From Dendrobium chrysotoxum (lineage: Eukaryota; Streptophyta; Magnoliopsida; Asparagales; Orchidaceae): a stretch of 64,000 nucleotides of DNA. The notes below the pieces were generated by a model. That model did no database searches and was not told the DNA's origin. It was given only the letters and a program-made list of their open reading frames with translations. The stretch covers positions 61,814,864 to 61,878,863 of the forward strand of contig CM034307.1 in NCBI GenBank assembly GCA_019925795.1, given 5' to 3'. A program made the translations under genes and the position numbers. Positions 63,181 through 64,000 of the stretch are shown piece after piece (positions within the stretch are counted from its first letter, which is position 1; every line of letters starts with the position of its first letter).

Positions 63181-64000
63181 AGTTTTTTTTCTTCTTCTTC
63201 TTCTGTTTTATCTTCCTTTTATCGATTGGATTGTCGTCGGGGAGTTATGGTAGCGAAATATTACGTCGCTTGAATGTCAACTTCATGAAGTGGGGCCAGC
63301 TTAATACTAATTTCTTGAAGAGATGATTTCATTTGTTTTCACCTCTCTTTTTTCCCTTCTTTTATTTTAAAAGCAGTCAACAGTTTCCTTCCCATTGTGC
63401 CCTTTCTTCTCTATTAACTTAGTGTTATTTAGTACGAGTCTTTAATCATAGAAGCTTTTCTATATGTGATTGGGTCCACTTCTTGCTACTTTTTTTCAGT
63501 TGTTGATGAGTCTTAGTGGCTTCATTGGGTTTCTATTACTAGTTTCTACATGTGACCAAGCCCTGTAGTTCCTTATCGACTCCTATATTACATATGGTTG
63601 ATTAAGGGGGGTTATTGGGCTTTTATAATTATAAATATAGATCAGATTCGTGCCGATTTAATGATTGAATAAAATTTTAATATAGATGAGCAATTCCTAC
63701 TTTTAAGATTGTATTCATTTATTAAGTGAGAGATGTGTAGAACTTTGGGAGAGACCACGCCATATATAAGAATGAGGCTAGCTTTCTGATAAATTCTCTT
63801 CATTCTTCCGATTTTTTCTTCTATCTTTTGTTAGTAGCTTTAAAGAGTAGTTGGTTTTAGTCAAATTCAAAACTATTAAAGGATCATAGGACCCACAGGT
63901 CAATCAATTTTAATAGAGATCATTGAGCACAAGGATTAAATGTTCTAACAATTGGATTGATCCTCTTATTGTCCTTAGATTGCAATATGTGTGCCTCCTC
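63181..64000. other. Unannotated right edge
   Basis: Nothing recognisable is seen. The minus strand was checked for the N-terminal SurE exon (NDDG, GTVAGAREA-type text) without success. Confidence 0.45.

Overview
The window looks like nuclear DNA of a flowering plant. It holds split genes with GT-AG introns, many plant transposable elements (Ty1/copia, Ty3/gypsy, RTE-type LINEs, MITEs), CT/GA-rich leader DNA and an AT-rich background. The first WDR5 exon is GC-rich at its 5' end and becomes AT-richer toward 3', a gradient typical of monocot genes. I therefore lean to a large-intron monocot, but the species cannot be fixed from this sequence.

Only three host genes can be supported. (1) A complete WDR5-type WD40 gene on + has two coding exons (5792-6469 and 15316-15609) that join in phase into a 323-residue protein across an 8.8-kb intron full of transposon debris. 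(2) A small two-exon + gene (28514-28586 and 28885-29018) encodes a 68-residue basic protein of a plant-conserved type with no known function. (3) The 3' part of a SurE-type 5'-nucleotidase/phosphatase gene lies on - (four coding exons between 58935 and 33750). Its N-terminal exon is beyond the right edge, and one of its introns is 23.8 kb. Almost everything from 35 to 64 kb therefore lies inside SurE introns.

The rest is transposon-derived or featureless. 1-4.1 kb: old LTR-element-like DNA with a 29-bp minisatellite. 4.5-5.4 kb: MITEs, one nested in another. WDR5 intron: a gypsy integrase remnant, hAT-like MITEs, two RTE LINE tails and a foldback just before exon 2. 18-25 kb: an RTE fragment, LTR-retroelement remnants with a decayed gypsy reverse transcriptase, and a Mutator-like MITE. 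SurE intron: a young but coding-defective Ty1/copia element (35821-40618, LTRs differing at 2 of 307 positions, ATTAC target duplication); a nearly full-length RTE (47742-51073) that itself carries a 212-bp internally deleted relative flanked by a 21-bp duplication; a 5'-truncated RTE (51482-52749); a coding-poor LTR element with 740-bp LTRs and only 397 bp inside (52847-54725, ATAAC duplication); a 1.15-kb terminal-inverted-repeat element (43193-44344); a hAT-like MITE (59277-59718); and two copies of an unclassified, hairpin-rich non-coding repeat (about 41.7-45.6 and 60.0-62.3 kb).

No operon, CRISPR, rRNA or tRNA gene is visible. The noteworthy biology is genome architecture: two conserved housekeeping genes whose introns have been inflated by datable, nested insertions. 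No unambiguous new biological system was found. The best candidates for undescribed elements are the coding-poor LTR element, the deleted RTE derivative and the hairpin-array repeat.
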